Source: an uncultured Emergencia sp.
GTDB taxonomy: Bacteria > Bacillota > Clostridia > Peptostreptococcales > Anaerovoracaceae
DNA length: 41,466 bases
Direction: 5' to 3'
Assembly: GCA_937997955.1 (NCBI GenBank)
Contig: CALLDR010000152.1
Location: 1 to 41,466 of the forward strand
Made by a program: the position numbers and the translations under genes. A model generated the notes under the pieces. It was not told the origin of the DNA and ran no database searches. It saw nothing but the letters and a program-made list of their open reading frames with translations. This document shows, piece by piece, positions 23,918-32,721 of this stretch. Position 1 is the first letter of the stretch; each line of letters opens with the position of its first letter.

Positions 23918-24511
23918 TCAGTGAGGCCACACCAGGCTGACAGCGCACAGCGCCAGAGAGGCGGCCATGACGATGTCCACGGCTTTGCGGTGGTTGACGA
24001 AAAGCTTCTGCATGGACGCGCCCGCGAAAAGCCAGACCAGATTCGCGACGGGTCCCGTAAAGGGCAGGAACACGCCGACAGCCAGCAGCGCCCAGAAGGA
24101 ATCTGTGTAAGGCAGAACAAAGGACGCCATGGCGGTCAGGCAGTAGACCATGATCTTCACGTTGGTCAGCTGGACCAGCACCCCTGTGCGAAAACACGGC
24201 TCGTCGGCTCTGTCCTCCGCCTCTCCGATGGACGACCGCAGCATGTGCCAGGCCATCCACAGAATGTAGGCCGCGCCGATCCACGCAAGAACGCCGACGT
24301 ACTGGTTCATCGCGGTTCCCAGCAGATAGGTAATCAAAACAGACACCATGGATACGATAAAGAACCCGGTGAAAAGGCCTCTCCACTGGCGCAGGGCCGG
24401 CTTCCTGCCATAGCGCAGCGCCGCCGCCAGAGAACAAAGGTTGGCAGGCCCCGGCGTGATAGAAGTCACATAGCAATAGATAAGAAATGTTGGAATCATC
24501 GTACTCGGCAT
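23918..24511 (-). CDS. LysE/RhtB-family amino-acid exporter
   Basis: This 197-residue protein has six hydrophobic helices and the LysE-family N-terminal motif 'SITPGPANLCSLAAALRYGRKPALRQWRGLFTG' (it includes the conserved Pro-Gly-Pro). Members export amino acids or analogues such as homoserine, threonine or lysine across the cytoplasmic membrane by proton exchange. The start at 24511 has an SD (AGGTGG) 7 bases upstream. In-frame Met codons further upstream have no SD. It stands alone between a dehydrogenase-like gene and hsp20. The transported amino acid cannot be read from sequence. Confidence 0.85.
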   Translation of the reverse strand: MPSTMIPTFLIYCYVTSITPGPANLCSLAAALRYGRKPALRQWRGLFTGFFIVSMVSVLITYLLGTAMNQYVGVLAWIGAAYILWMAWHMLRSSIGEAEDRADEPCFRTGVLVQLTNVKIMVYCLTAMASFVLPYTDSFWALLAVGVFLPFTGPVANLVWLFAGASMQKLFVNHRKAVDIVMAASLALCAVSLVWPH

Positions 24512-24826
24512 AAAACGCCACCTTTCTTTCCTCATTATGCTGCTTTTATCACAGCACGGCTGACGCGAAGTCATGATATTTTTAAGCATCATATAAAAAA
24601 TCAATCTCTCTATAGGCAAAACAGAGCAGCTGAAAACATCTGCCCCAGCTGGTCAATCCCCATCGACAATCTCCATCAAAGCGCGATCAAAGCTTGATGT
24701 ACTTGATAGATAGTATTTTAGCCTATTTCTGATAAAACTTCAAGGCTCACGCGGGCCATACAGACTCTGCTGAACTTTAAAAGCCAGCCGACATGCAGGA
24801 TGTGGCTGGCCTTGCTGAAACAGTAA
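24512..24826. other. Spacer upstream of the exporter gene
   Basis: This stretch is AT-rich around 24570-24740 and should hold the exporter's promoter, but I could not fix -35 and -10 boxes. No small gene with an SD was found. Its right end carries the hsp20 terminator. Confidence 0.5.
24781..24813 (-). terminator. hsp20 terminator
   Basis: AAGCCAGCC (24781-24789) pairs with GGCTGGCC (24804-24811). An inner ACAT/ATGT extension across one bulge closes the loop. On the minus strand a TTTT run follows. Confidence 0.8.
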
Positions 24827-25249
24827 TTATCCCTCGATCGCAATATATTTCTTTTCCTCGACCTTCGGCAGCTGCTCTTTCTTCGGAACCTGCAGAGTCA
24901 AGGTTCCGTCCGCGAACTTGGCTTTGATATCCTCCTGGGTCACGTTTTCGCCGACGTAGAAGCTCCGGCTGAAGCTGCCGCTATAGCGCTCCCTGCGGAT
25001 ATATCTGCCCTGGTCGTCTTTCTCATCTCTGCTCTGGTTGCTGGTGGCGCTGATAGTCAGACAGCCGTCTTTCAGCTCCGCCTTCAGATCCTCCTTCTTC
25101 ACGCCGGGCAGATCCATGGAAAGCTCATAACCGTCCTGGTTCTCTCTGATATCGGTCTTCATCAGCTCGCTGTTGTGATTATATCCGCGGTAACGCGGCT
25201 CAAAAAAGTCATCAAATAAATCTCTCGCAAAAACACTTGGCATTAACAT
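24827..25249 (-). CDS. Small heat-shock protein, Hsp20/alpha-crystallin family
   Basis: This chaperone of about 140 residues holds unfolding proteins during heat or other stress. The alpha-crystallin domain starts at 'MKTDIRENQDGYELSMDLPGVKKEDLKAEL' and runs to 'FADGTLTLQVPKKE', which includes the conserved Ala/Gly-x-Leu-like β9 motif. A short C-terminal tail with 'LPKVEEKKYIAI' supplies an I-x-I/V-like anchor. The N-terminal 'FDDFF' is typical of clostridial Hsp18. I choose the ATG at 25249, because the SD AGGAG lies 8 bases before it and is too close to the ATG at 25255. Expression is under a CIRCE element that overlaps the promoter, so HrcA should repress it. Confidence 0.92.
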   Translation of the reverse strand: MLMPSVFARDLFDDFFEPRYRGYNHNSELMKTDIRENQDGYELSMDLPGVKKEDLKAELKDGCLTISATSNQSRDEKDDQGRYIRRERYSGSFSRSFYVGENVTQEDIKAKFADGTLTLQVPKKEQLPKVEEKKYIAIEG

Positions 25250-25352
25250 AATCATCGCTCCTTTACATAATATATTTGTAAACTCCGGGATGTTTAGGAT
25301 ACGGTGGTGTTTTTCTATTGCACGTCCTGCTCCCTTTCCTTTTGTTAACTAT

Positions 25353-25394
25353 ACTATATCACATTTGTTAGCACTCGTCAATGGTGAGTGCTAA
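25353..25394 (-). promoter_or_regulatory. CIRCE element overlapping the hsp20 promoter
   Basis: TTAGCACTC (25368-25376), nine bases, then GAGTGCTAA (25386-25394) is a perfect CIRCE operator, the binding site of HrcA. On the minus strand the -35 box TTGACG (25381-25376) lies in the CIRCE loop. It is followed after 17 bases by TATAGT (25358-25353), so HrcA binding blocks RNA polymerase directly. Confidence 0.95.
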
Positions 25395-25433
25395 CAAAAA
25401 TTGTGAAGATTTTGTGATGACGCTGCTGATACC

Positions 25434-25464
25434 GACAGCCGGCCCAAATGCTGGACCGGCTGTC
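25434..25464 (-). terminator. Hairpin after the DUF362 gene
   Basis: GACAGCCGGCCC (25434-25445) pairs with GGACCGGCTGTC (25453-25464) apart from one mismatched pair. No T-run follows on the minus strand, so it may be a weak terminator or only an RNA-end stabiliser. Confidence 0.55.
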
Positions 25465-25483
25465 ATGGTTTCACGGTTTATCG

Positions 25484-26626
25484 CTATTTTACTTCTATCA
25501 ACTCATATTCTCTGGTGCCGATGCCCAGCTTTTCGCCGTGGGTCAGCCCCGCCTCCCAATCGGTGTCGGGATGCATGAGCTTGAACACGTCGTGACCGTC
25601 CCCGCGGCTGTGGTCATGGCCGCAGCTGTGGTCGTGACAGACGCCTTTGTCCGCTTCGCTGCCGGAGATGACCGGCTGTCTGTTGGCGGCGTCCACGCAT
25701 GCCTGGTCGATAGCTACAGGATCAAAGGACGCAAACATGCCCACATCTGGAATGACGGGAACATCGTTGCCGCCCTCGCAGTCACAGTCAGGAGACACGT
25801 CTACCAGCAGGCTGATGTGGAAAGCCGGTTTTCCGGCCAGGGCCGCTTTGGTGTACTCGGCGATCTTTTTGTTCATGACCGGTTTCGCCTCGTCCCACTT
25901 TGTGGCGATAGCTCCCTTTGGACAGTAGGCGATGCAGTAGCCGCAGCCGACACATTGGTCCTCGTCGATGACGGCCTTCTTATCGATGACGTGAACGCCG
26001 TCGTTGGCGCAGTTCTTTACGCACATGCCGCAGCCGATGCACCGCTTTTTTACGATCAAAGGCGTACCGCTGCTGTGCATCTCCATCTTGCCTTTTTTAG
26101 AGCCCGCGCCCATGCCGATATTTTTGATCGTGCCGCCGAATCCCGCGCTGACGTGGCCCTTAAAATGGGTCAGGGAGATCAGAATGTCCGCTTCTGCGAT
26201 GGCCGCGCCGATCTTTGCCGCTTTGACGTATTCGCCGCCCTCGACAGGGATCTCCCGCTCGTCTGTGCCGCGAAGGCCGTCGGCGATGATGGTATGAACC
26301 CCTGTGGCCAGCGGATTGTAGCCGTTCATGTACGCCGCGTCCAAATGGTTCAGGGCGTTGTTCCGGTAACCCACACACAGGGTGTTGCAGTCGGTCAGGA
26401 AAGGCTTGCCGCCCCGGGCTTTGATGTGGTCGCAGAGCACCTTCGCGTATTGCTGCCGCAGGAACGCCATGTTCCCGTACTCTCCGAAGTGGAGCTTGAC
26501 CGCCACAAACTTGTCGGTGAAGTCGATCTGATCGATGCCGGCGGCGGTGATCAGACGCTCAAATTTGTCCAGCAGGCTGTCGCCGGTCTTCACATGCATG
26601 TCAGTAAAATAAACCTTTGCGCTCAT
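25484..26626 (-). CDS. DUF362-domain protein with two 4Fe-4S clusters and a His-rich segment
   Basis: This 380-residue cytoplasmic protein has a DUF362 core ('VAVKLHFGEYGNMAFLRQQY', 'THFKGHVSAGFGGTIKNIGMG'). Two ferredoxin motifs lie inside it (Cys196/199/202/206 and Cys225/228/231/235, 'CIGCGMCVKNC' and 'CVGCGYCIAYC'). Relatives are common in anaerobes and are poorly understood; some are proposed to work in Fe-S or electron-transfer reactions. Residues 330-345 form a Cys/His-rich stretch ('CHDHSCGHDHSRGDGHD') that could bind Ni, Zn or Fe and is unusual for the family. The ATG at 26626 has a perfect SD (AAGGAGGAAACA). It lies 28 bases after the ABC-F gene, so the two are likely cotranscribed. 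Confidence 0.82.
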   Translation of the reverse strand: MSAKVYFTDMHVKTGDSLLDKFERLITAAGIDQIDFTDKFVAVKLHFGEYGNMAFLRQQYAKVLCDHIKARGGKPFLTDCNTLCVGYRNNALNHLDAAYMNGYNPLATGVHTIIADGLRGTDEREIPVEGGEYVKAAKIGAAIAEADILISLTHFKGHVSAGFGGTIKNIGMGAGSKKGKMEMHSSGTPLIVKKRCIGCGMCVKNCANDGVHVIDKKAVIDEDQCVGCGYCIAYCPKGAIATKWDEAKPVMNKKIAEYTKAALAGKPAFHISLLVDVSPDCDCEGGNDVPVIPDVGMFASFDPVAIDQACVDAANRQPVISGSEADKGVCHDHSCGHDHSRGDGHDVFKLMHPDTDWEAGLTHGEKLGIGTREYELIEVK

Positions 26627-26654
26627 TGTTTCCTCCTTATATATAACAGTGATT

Positions 26655-28241
26655 TTAAGCTTCTCCAATATATTCGTCGTAGGTGCAGAGCCTGTCGGTC
26701 AGCGCGCCTTCCGGCGAGAATTCCATGATCCGGTTGGCGATGGTCTGAATGAACTCGTGGTCGTGGGACGCGAACAGCACGTTGCCCTTGAAGTTCATCA
26801 ACCCCTCGTTGACCGCGGTGATGGATTCCAGATCCAGGTGGTTGGTCGGCTGATCCAGCACCAGCACATTGGAACCGTACAGCATCATGCGGGACAGCAT
26901 ACAGCGGACTTTTTCGCCGCCGGACAGGACCTGCACTTCCTTGTACACGTCGTCCCCGGAGAAGAGCATCCTGCCCAGGAAGCTTCGCATGAAGGTCTCC
27001 GTGGTCTCTGTCGTGTACTGGCTGAGCCAGTCTACCAGATTCAGGGTACAGCCGTTGAAGTAGGCCGAATTGTCCATAGGGAAATAAGATGTAGTAATGG
27101 TCACGCCCCACTTATAGGACCCTTCGTCCGGTTCCATTTCTCCCATGATGATCTTGAACAAAGTGGTGTTGGCGATCTCGTTTTCTCCTACAAAAGCGAT
27201 CTTGTCTCCTTTGTTGACCCGGAAGGACACGTTGTCCAGAACCTTTACGCCGTCGACGGTCTTTGACAGCCCTTCCACCACCAGGATATCCTTGCCCGGC
27301 TCCCGGTCCATGGTAAACCCTACGAAAGGATAGCGGCGGGATGACGCCGGCATCTCTTCCACGGTCAGCTTATCCAGCAGCTTCCGCCGGGACGTGGCCT
27401 GCTTTGACTTGGATTTGTTGGCAGAAAACCGCTGGATGAAGGCCTGCAGCTCTTTGATCTTCTCCGCGTTCTTCTTGTTTTGATCCCGGATCATCTTCTG
27501 GATCAGCTGGCTGGACTCGTACCAGAACTCGTAGTTGCCTACGTACATTTTGATTTTGCCGTAGTCCACGTCCACGATGTTGGTGCAGACCGTGTTGAGG
27601 AAGTGACGGTCGTGGGACACCACGATGACGGTTCCCTCGTACTCCATCAAAAAATCCTCCAGCCAGTCGATGGCTTTTACGTCCAGATGATTGGTAGGCT
27701 CATCAAGCAGGATAATGCCCGGATTTCCGAAGAGCGCCTGGGCCAGCAGGACTTTGACCTTCTCCTTACCGGTCAGGGCGCTCATCTGGCAGTACAGGAT
27801 ATCGCCGGGCAGGCCCAGCCCCTGGATCAGACGGCTCACGTCGGATTCCGCCTCCCAGCCGTCCATCTCCGCGAACTCCGCTTCCAGCTCCGCGGCCCGG
27901 ATGCCGTCCTCGTCGCTGAAATCTTCCTTCATATATATAGCGTCTTTCTCCTGCATGACCTCATAAAGCCTCGGATTGCCCTGGATCACCGTATCCAGCA
28001 CGGTAAATTCATCGTAAGCGAAGTGGTCCTGCTTCAGCACGGACATGCGGATGCCCGGCTTGATGGACACGCTGCCGGTGGTCGGTTCCAGATCTCCGGA
28101 CAAGATCCGCAGGAATGTGGATTTCCCCGCCCCGTTGGCGCCGATGATGCCGTAGCAGTTGCCCGGCGTGAATTTCAGGTCTACATCCTTGAAAAGCGTC
28201 TGCCCGCTGAAGTTCAGGCTCACGTTAGTTACATTGATCAT
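26655..28241 (-). CDS. ABC-F ATPase, YkpA/YbiT type
   Basis: This 528-residue protein has two ATPase domains and no membrane helices. They are joined by a charged linker ('DQNKKNAEKIKELQAFIQRFSANKSKSKQATSRR', about 253-286) that is the P-site-tRNA-interaction region of ABC-F factors. Members act on ribosomes, and some give antibiotic resistance. Domain 1 has a normal Walker A (GANGAGKST, 34-42) and Walker B ('ILLDEPTNHLD') but a changed signature 'SALTGKEK'. Domain 2 has a normal signature ('LSGGEKVR'), but its Walker A reads 'GENEIANTT' with Asn358 for Lys, and its Walker B reads Asp463-Gln464 with Gln for the catalytic Glu. Domain 2 is therefore unlikely to hydrolyse ATP. No known resistance-subgroup assignment can be made by eye. 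Confidence 0.88.
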   Translation of the reverse strand: MINVTNVSLNFSGQTLFKDVDLKFTPGNCYGIIGANGAGKSTFLRILSGDLEPTTGSVSIKPGIRMSVLKQDHFAYDEFTVLDTVIQGNPRLYEVMQEKDAIYMKEDFSDEDGIRAAELEAEFAEMDGWEAESDVSRLIQGLGLPGDILYCQMSALTGKEKVKVLLAQALFGNPGIILLDEPTNHLDVKAIDWLEDFLMEYEGTVIVVSHDRHFLNTVCTNIVDVDYGKIKMYVGNYEFWYESSQLIQKMIRDQNKKNAEKIKELQAFIQRFSANKSKSKQATSRRKLLDKLTVEEMPASSRRYPFVGFTMDREPGKDILVVEGLSKTVDGVKVLDNVSFRVNKGDKIAFVGENEIANTTLFKIIMGEMEPDEGSYKWGVTITTSYFPMDNSAYFNGCTLNLVDWLSQYTTETTETFMRSFLGRMLFSGDDVYKEVQVLSGGEKVRCMLSRMMLYGSNVLVLDQPTNHLDLESITAVNEGLMNFKGNVLFASHDHEFIQTIANRIMEFSPEGALTDRLCTYDEYIGEA

Positions 28242-28537
28242 AGTGTAATTCCCCTTTATCTGTTTTTCTCTCTTTTATATTATATTTTTTGTTGCTCACG
28301 TAAACTTTATCTTACCATGGGGAGGCCAGCCGCGTCAATGGTTTGCAGGTGGTTCCATGAACTCGCGCACGAAAAAAAGAACAAAAGGGGGGGAGAAAGA
28401 GGACGGCTGCTGTAATTTGGAAGCAGTGAAAGCATATATCAAAAGAACCCTCATACAGAAAAGGGCCAATTCTCCAAAGGAGACTTAGCCCATATCTCAT
28501 TCCATCTATCGTCATAAAGCGCGCTGCGAGGGCTGTT
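28242..28537. other. Spacer between the ABC-F gene and the D-aminoacylase gene
   Basis: The right-hand gene cluster ends here and the ABC-F unit begins. An AT-rich stretch (28262-28300, with TATAAT at about 28280) probably contains the ABC-F promoter, although the -35 box is unclear. The terminator of the D-aminoacylase operon lies at 28461-28492. No further gene is evident. Confidence 0.5.
28461..28492 (-). terminator. Terminator of the peptide/D-aminoacylase operon
   Basis: GGGC (28463-28466) with GCCC (28488-28491), and TCTCC with GGAGA inside around AAA, form a hairpin. On the minus strand it is followed by TTTT. It closes the cluster that starts near 37.8 kb. Confidence 0.6.
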
Positions 28538-29890
28538 TCAATCCTGCTTTGGAATAAACCTGCCCAAGGTTCCGTTGACCATTTGCTGACCGCGTACTGC
28601 AACCTGCCCGCTGACCAGGACATAGTCGATGCCATTCGGCGGCAGTGTCGGCTGCTCATAGGTCGCGCGGTCTATAATCGTATTCGGATCAAAGATTACC
28701 ATATCTGCGTCAAATCCTTCCCGAATCTCGCCTTTTGTACGCAGGTTCAGCCGATCTGCCGGCAGCACTGTCATTTTCCGCAAAGCGTCCATCAGGCTCA
28801 GAACATTCTTTTCCCGCACCATACGTCCCAGAACTCTCGGAAACGTACCTGCCCCCCGGGGATGTCCAGTTCCGCCAACAAATCCGCAGTCGCTCCCTAC
28901 CATCATATACGGTGCCTGATAAGCCATCTCCACCTCCGGCTCGTTCATAACGAAGGCTGCCACATACAGCTCCGGATTCTCTCTGCGCAGCTTTTCAAAC
29001 AATGCTTTATCACAGCGCTGGCCCCTGTATGGTCCTGCTGTTACCAGCAGGTCGCTGTAATTCCATTTTTCAAAGCTAGTCTCATCGAAGACCGCCGTGC
29101 CGATGCCTGTACAGAATGCCGTGTACGGATAGCAGTCGCTGGTAATATCCACGCCCTGATCCCGAGCTTCATCTATGCGCGCCAGCGCTGACTTCATATA
29201 TCCCACAGCACTGCAGCTTCCGATATGGGACATTTGGATGCCGTAACCGCTTCTCTGCTGGATCTCTACCAGTTCATCGATGGATTTGACGCAGTCCGCC
29301 CCATCGGAACGAAAATGGACAGAGGTCAGATACCCCTCCTTCTCGAAAGCGCCCAGGAGGTCTACCGTCTCATCGGTGGTGACACCCGGCGCATACTCAA
29401 ATCCACAGGACAGTCCAACAGGTCCGTAGACCTCCAGCGCCGCCAGATCCTTTTTCATTTGATCCAGCTGAGACGCCGTAGACGGCTTATATCTGTCATC
29501 AGCACCAGCCAGATGCCGTAGATAATTCTGCCCTACAAACATCATGTAATTGGTTGGGCTTCCGTGAGTACTTACTCTGGCACAGAAATCAGCAAAGCTG
29601 TTGTAATTATCGCCGCAATTCCCTGCGATTTTGGTGGTCACGCCCATCCTAACTTCACAGGATGCGGTGAAAAAATCGCTTTCCTCACCTTTGATGTGAT
29701 CCTCGTGGGCATGTATATCGATAAACCCCGGAGAAACTATCTTTCCGCCTGCATCAATGGTCTCTTTCGTATCCTCACAGACCGTTCCGATCTTTTCAAT
29801 GACTCCCTGATCCACTAAAATATCTGCAGTCTCCCATGTATCCGCCTCAAAATCAGGGATTCTGGCATTGAGTATTTTCAAGTCTTTCAT
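28538..29890 (-). CDS. N-acyl-D-amino-acid deacylase (D-aminoacylase)
   Basis: This 450-residue amidohydrolase removes the acyl group from N-acyl-D-amino acids to give free D-amino acids. The metal site begins 'PGFIDIHAHEDH' (His60, His62). The family's 'Gly-Asn-Cys-Gly' is present (Cys92 bridges zinc in D-aminoacylase). Further motifs are 'QMSHIGS', 'MVGSDCGFVGG' and the hallmark 'HPRGAGTFPRVLG', followed by the C-terminal β-strand domain 'GEIREGFDADMVIFDPNTI'. It is cytoplasmic, with no signal peptide. It is the last gene of the Opp-type cluster, 22 bases after oppF, so its substrates are likely the imported peptides or their products. Other members of the family cleave N-carbamoyl- or N-acyl-D-Glu/Asp, so exact specificity is open. 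Confidence 0.87.
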   Translation of the reverse strand: MKDLKILNARIPDFEADTWETADILVDQGVIEKIGTVCEDTKETIDAGGKIVSPGFIDIHAHEDHIKGEESDFFTASCEVRMGVTTKIAGNCGDNYNSFADFCARVSTHGSPTNYMMFVGQNYLRHLAGADDRYKPSTASQLDQMKKDLAALEVYGPVGLSCGFEYAPGVTTDETVDLLGAFEKEGYLTSVHFRSDGADCVKSIDELVEIQQRSGYGIQMSHIGSCSAVGYMKSALARIDEARDQGVDITSDCYPYTAFCTGIGTAVFDETSFEKWNYSDLLVTAGPYRGQRCDKALFEKLRRENPELYVAAFVMNEPEVEMAYQAPYMMVGSDCGFVGGTGHPRGAGTFPRVLGRMVREKNVLSLMDALRKMTVLPADRLNLRTKGEIREGFDADMVIFDPNTIIDRATYEQPTLPPNGIDYVLVSGQVAVRGQQMVNGTLGRFIPKQD

Positions 29891-29912
29891 GTTTTCTCCT
29901 CAATCAATCATA

Positions 29913-30893
29913 TTAAAAATCCAGCTGTCCGGCAAAATGGCAGGCTGCAAAATGACCTTCGCCTACCCTCTTCATCTCCGGCGCCTGCTCTCTGCAAAGA
30001 TCCTTGCAGAACTTGCATCTGCTGGCAAACCTGCATCCCGTCGTTTCCTCTGTCAGGCTCGGCATATCGCCGCTGAGCAAATACTTCTTCCTGCTCCGTT
30101 CTCTCGGATGCAGAGGCGGAACAGACGAGAGCAGTCCAAAAGTATACGGATGCACACAGTGATCATACACATCGCCTGTCTGCCCCATCTCCATAATCTG
30201 GCCACCGTACATGACACAGATCCGGTCACTCATATATCTGACCACCGACAGATTATGGGTGATGAACAAGTACGTCATATTCAGCTCTTCCTGTAATTTC
30301 AGCAGTTCATTGAGCGTCTGCGCCTGCACGGATACGTCCAGCGCGCTGGTTGGCTCGTCCAGTACCAGCAGTTTCGGTTTCAGCATAATTGCTCTCGCGA
30401 TGCTGACTCGCTGCTGCTGTCCGCCAGACAGCTCATGGGGAAAGCGGTCCAGAAGCTCCAGACCGATGTTAATCTTCTCGGCAGTCTCGTAGATCAGCTG
30501 CTTTGCCTCCTCCTTGGTGTACCCGTTGACCTGCAGCGGCCTTTCCAGCGAACGATATACAGAGGCCCTCGGATTCAGTGAAGACGCCGGATCCTGAAAC
30601 ACAGCGCCTACGCTTTGCCGCAGTGCCTTCTTGTTCTTCTTGTCCCAGACATCCAGCCCGTCCAGATAAATCGTGCTTTCCGTCGGCTCCAAGAGGCCGA
30701 GGATCATCTTCGCCAAGGTCGTCTTGCCACTGCCGCTTTCGCCTACCAGACCCAGTGTCTCGCCGCGATAAATATTCAGGCTTACATCATCTACTGCCCG
30801 CACAAAACTGTGCTTCTTATCTTTCCGCAGAGGAAAGTATTTTTTCAGATGCTCAATCTGTACCAGCATCTGGGCTCTGTCCTCACTGCGCAT
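29913..30893 (-). CDS. Oligopeptide ABC transporter ATPase, OppF type
   Basis: This 326-residue ATPase has Walker A 'GESGSGKTT', signature 'LSGGQQQR', Walker B 'LLVLDEPTSALD' and the C-terminal oligopeptide-binding segment 'GCRFASRCKFCKDLCREQAPEM'. Its four Cys are expected to bind an Fe-S cluster as in OppD/DppD proteins. It powers import together with the OppD-like ATPase. The ATG lies 11 bases inside oppD, with an SD (GGAGG) 8 bases upstream, so the two are translationally coupled. Length and layout are normal. The cargo is set by the binding protein and is probably a peptide. Confidence 0.9.
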   Translation of the reverse strand: MRSEDRAQMLVQIEHLKKYFPLRKDKKHSFVRAVDDVSLNIYRGETLGLVGESGSGKTTLAKMILGLLEPTESTIYLDGLDVWDKKNKKALRQSVGAVFQDPASSLNPRASVYRSLERPLQVNGYTKEEAKQLIYETAEKINIGLELLDRFPHELSGGQQQRVSIARAIMLKPKLLVLDEPTSALDVSVQAQTLNELLKLQEELNMTYLFITHNLSVVRYMSDRICVMYGGQIMEMGQTGDVYDHCVHPYTFGLLSSVPPLHPRERSRKKYLLSGDMPSLTEETTGCRFASRCKFCKDLCREQAPEMKRVGEGHFAACHFAGQLDF

Positions 30894-31866
30894 CTTTCTC
30901 GCCTCCTTCTTCTAACAGACATGCGCACAGATGTCCAGGCGCTGTCTCAGTCAGCACCGGCTTTTGCTTTCTGCATGCTGGCTGACAATACGGACAGCGT
31001 TCCGCAAAGCTGCAGCCCTCCCGCTGTTCTGCCAGATTCGGCACAGTGCCTTTGATCGTCTGCAGCCGCCCCTCTTCTTTCGTAATCGTCGGCAAAGCCT
31101 TCATCAAAAGCCTGGTATACGGATGCTTTGGATGGTCAAAGATTTCAAAGACCTCGCCTACTTCAATCAGGTTTCCCGCGTACATGACACCTACCCTATC
31201 CGCGATATCTGCTACAATCCCGAAGTCATGGGTGATCATCAGGATGGCCGAATCAAATTTCTGACGCAGTTCGTTCATCAGCTCGATGATACCCGCCTGT
31301 ATCGTTACATCCAACGCGGTCGTAGGCTCATCGGCAATGAGCAGCTTTGGATTTCTGCACAGCATCATGCCGATCATTACACGCTGCCGCATACCGCCGC
31401 TGATCTCGTGGGGGTAGGATTTCATCCGGGATTCTACATCAGAAATTTTTACATCCCGCAGCATATCAAAGGCAATCTTATACGCCTTCTCTTTGTCCAT
31501 CTTCTCGACCAGCAAGCCCTCCATCATCTGCGAGCCTATGGTATACACCGGATTCAGGGAGTCCAGCGGATTTTGAAAGATCATGCCGATCTCTCTGCCC
31601 CGCACCTTGGTCATTTCCTGGCGTGACAGCTGGAGCAGGTCTCTTCCGTCAAAGTTGACGGAACCGCAGCTGATCCTGCCTGGTGACCGAATCAGTTGCA
31701 TGATTCCCATGGCTGTAGTGGATTTGCCGCAGCCGGACTCTCCTACCAACGCAAAGACTTCTCCTTTTTTTATGTCAAAACTCACGTGATCCACGGCTTT
31801 CACCGTACCGCCCTGGGTTTCAAACTGAACACACAGGTCTTTCACATCTAACAGTTTTTCTTTCAT
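30883..31866 (-). CDS. Oligopeptide ABC transporter ATPase, OppD type
   Basis: This 327-residue ATPase has Walker A 'GESGCGKST', signature 'ISGGMRQR', Walker B 'LLIADEPTTALD', H-loop 'THD' and the OppD C-terminal cluster region 'GCSFAERCPYCQPACRKQKPVL'. The ATG at 31866 has a strong SD (AAGGAGG) 6 bases upstream and follows oppC by 11 bases. An apparent longer frame upstream is only an overlap with oppC in another frame. Together with OppF it forms the ATPase pair of the importer. Confidence 0.9.
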   Translation of the reverse strand: MKEKLLDVKDLCVQFETQGGTVKAVDHVSFDIKKGEVFALVGESGCGKSTTAMGIMQLIRSPGRISCGSVNFDGRDLLQLSRQEMTKVRGREIGMIFQNPLDSLNPVYTIGSQMMEGLLVEKMDKEKAYKIAFDMLRDVKISDVESRMKSYPHEISGGMRQRVMIGMMLCRNPKLLIADEPTTALDVTIQAGIIELMNELRQKFDSAILMITHDFGIVADIADRVGVMYAGNLIEVGEVFEIFDHPKHPYTRLLMKALPTITKEEGRLQTIKGTVPNLAEQREGCSFAERCPYCQPACRKQKPVLTETAPGHLCACLLEEGGEKDAQ

Positions 31867-31877
31867 GTACTGCCTCC

Positions 31878-32711
31878 TTATACCTTCAGCCGAGGATCCA
31901 GCAGCTCTTTGACACCTTCGCCTACCAGATTGAAGCCCAGAACGGTCCAAACGATGGCAATGCCCGGCGCCATGGATATCCACGGTGCTTTTTTGATGTA
32001 CTGGATACCTTCAGACAGGATCATACCCCAGTCCGGCAAAGGCTGCTGCGCGCCCAAACCCAAGAATCCCATGGACGTCGTGGACAGAATCGCAGACGGC
32101 AGCGCCAGTGTTGCCAAAATGATAATTGTCGATACCAAATTTGGCAAGATATAGCGCAGAATAATGGACAGGTCTTTTTCTCCGCAGATCTTTGCCGCCT
32201 CGATGTAGGACAGCCCTTTCAAAGACTGCACCTTTGCTCTGACGATCTTAGTAAACTGCGCCCAGCTGACTACTGCCACAGCGATAGCTACATTCTGCGC
32301 ACTGGAGCCCATCATCAGCACGATGGCCATAGCCAGAATAATTGGAGGTATGGACCATGTCGTATCGGTGACAAACAGTACGATTTTGTCGATCGTCTTT
32401 CCGTAATATCCTGCAATAATGCCGAGGGTAACGCCGATCAATGTCTCGATGATAACCGCTACGACACCTACGCTGAGAGCAATCCGGGAGCCGTAAACCA
32501 CTCTGCTGAAAATGCAGCGGCCATACTGGTCTGTTCCCAACGGATACTCTCTGCACGGTTTTGCGAGAGGCATGGTCATATTCTGTTCTGTATAAGAATG
32601 CGGCGCCAGAACCGGAGCCAGGATTACCACCAGGATCACTGTCAGAAAAAGCACCGATCCAATAATGAACATCTTATTATGCAGCATTAGCTTCAGTTTT
32701 TCTTTTCTCAT
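31878..32711 (-). CDS. Oligopeptide ABC transporter permease, OppC type
   Basis: This 277-residue membrane protein has six helices. An N-terminal helix precedes the OppC-specific 'LGTDQYGRCIFSRVVYGSRIAL' periplasmic loop, and the EAA-type loop 'AAKICGEKDLSIILRYILPN' contacts the ATPase. The start has an SD (AGGAGG) 6 bases upstream and lies 10 bases after oppB. With OppB it makes the translocation channel. The family includes DppC and DdpC, so length or charge of the substrate cannot be told. Confidence 0.9.
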   Translation of the reverse strand: MRKEKLKLMLHNKMFIIGSVLFLTVILVVILAPVLAPHSYTEQNMTMPLAKPCREYPLGTDQYGRCIFSRVVYGSRIALSVGVVAVIIETLIGVTLGIIAGYYGKTIDKIVLFVTDTTWSIPPIILAMAIVLMMGSSAQNVAIAVAVVSWAQFTKIVRAKVQSLKGLSYIEAAKICGEKDLSIILRYILPNLVSTIIILATLALPSAILSTTSMGFLGLGAQQPLPDWGMILSEGIQYIKKAPWISMAPGIAIVWTVLGFNLVGEGVKELLDPRLKV

Positions 32712-32721
32712 ATGCCGCCTC

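Noticed and set aside
23670..24521. An N-terminal extension of the dehydrogenase-like protein to 583 residues
   Set aside because: The extension overlaps the exporter gene in another frame and has no family resemblance. The ATG at 23669 has a good SD and starts a normal-length protein.
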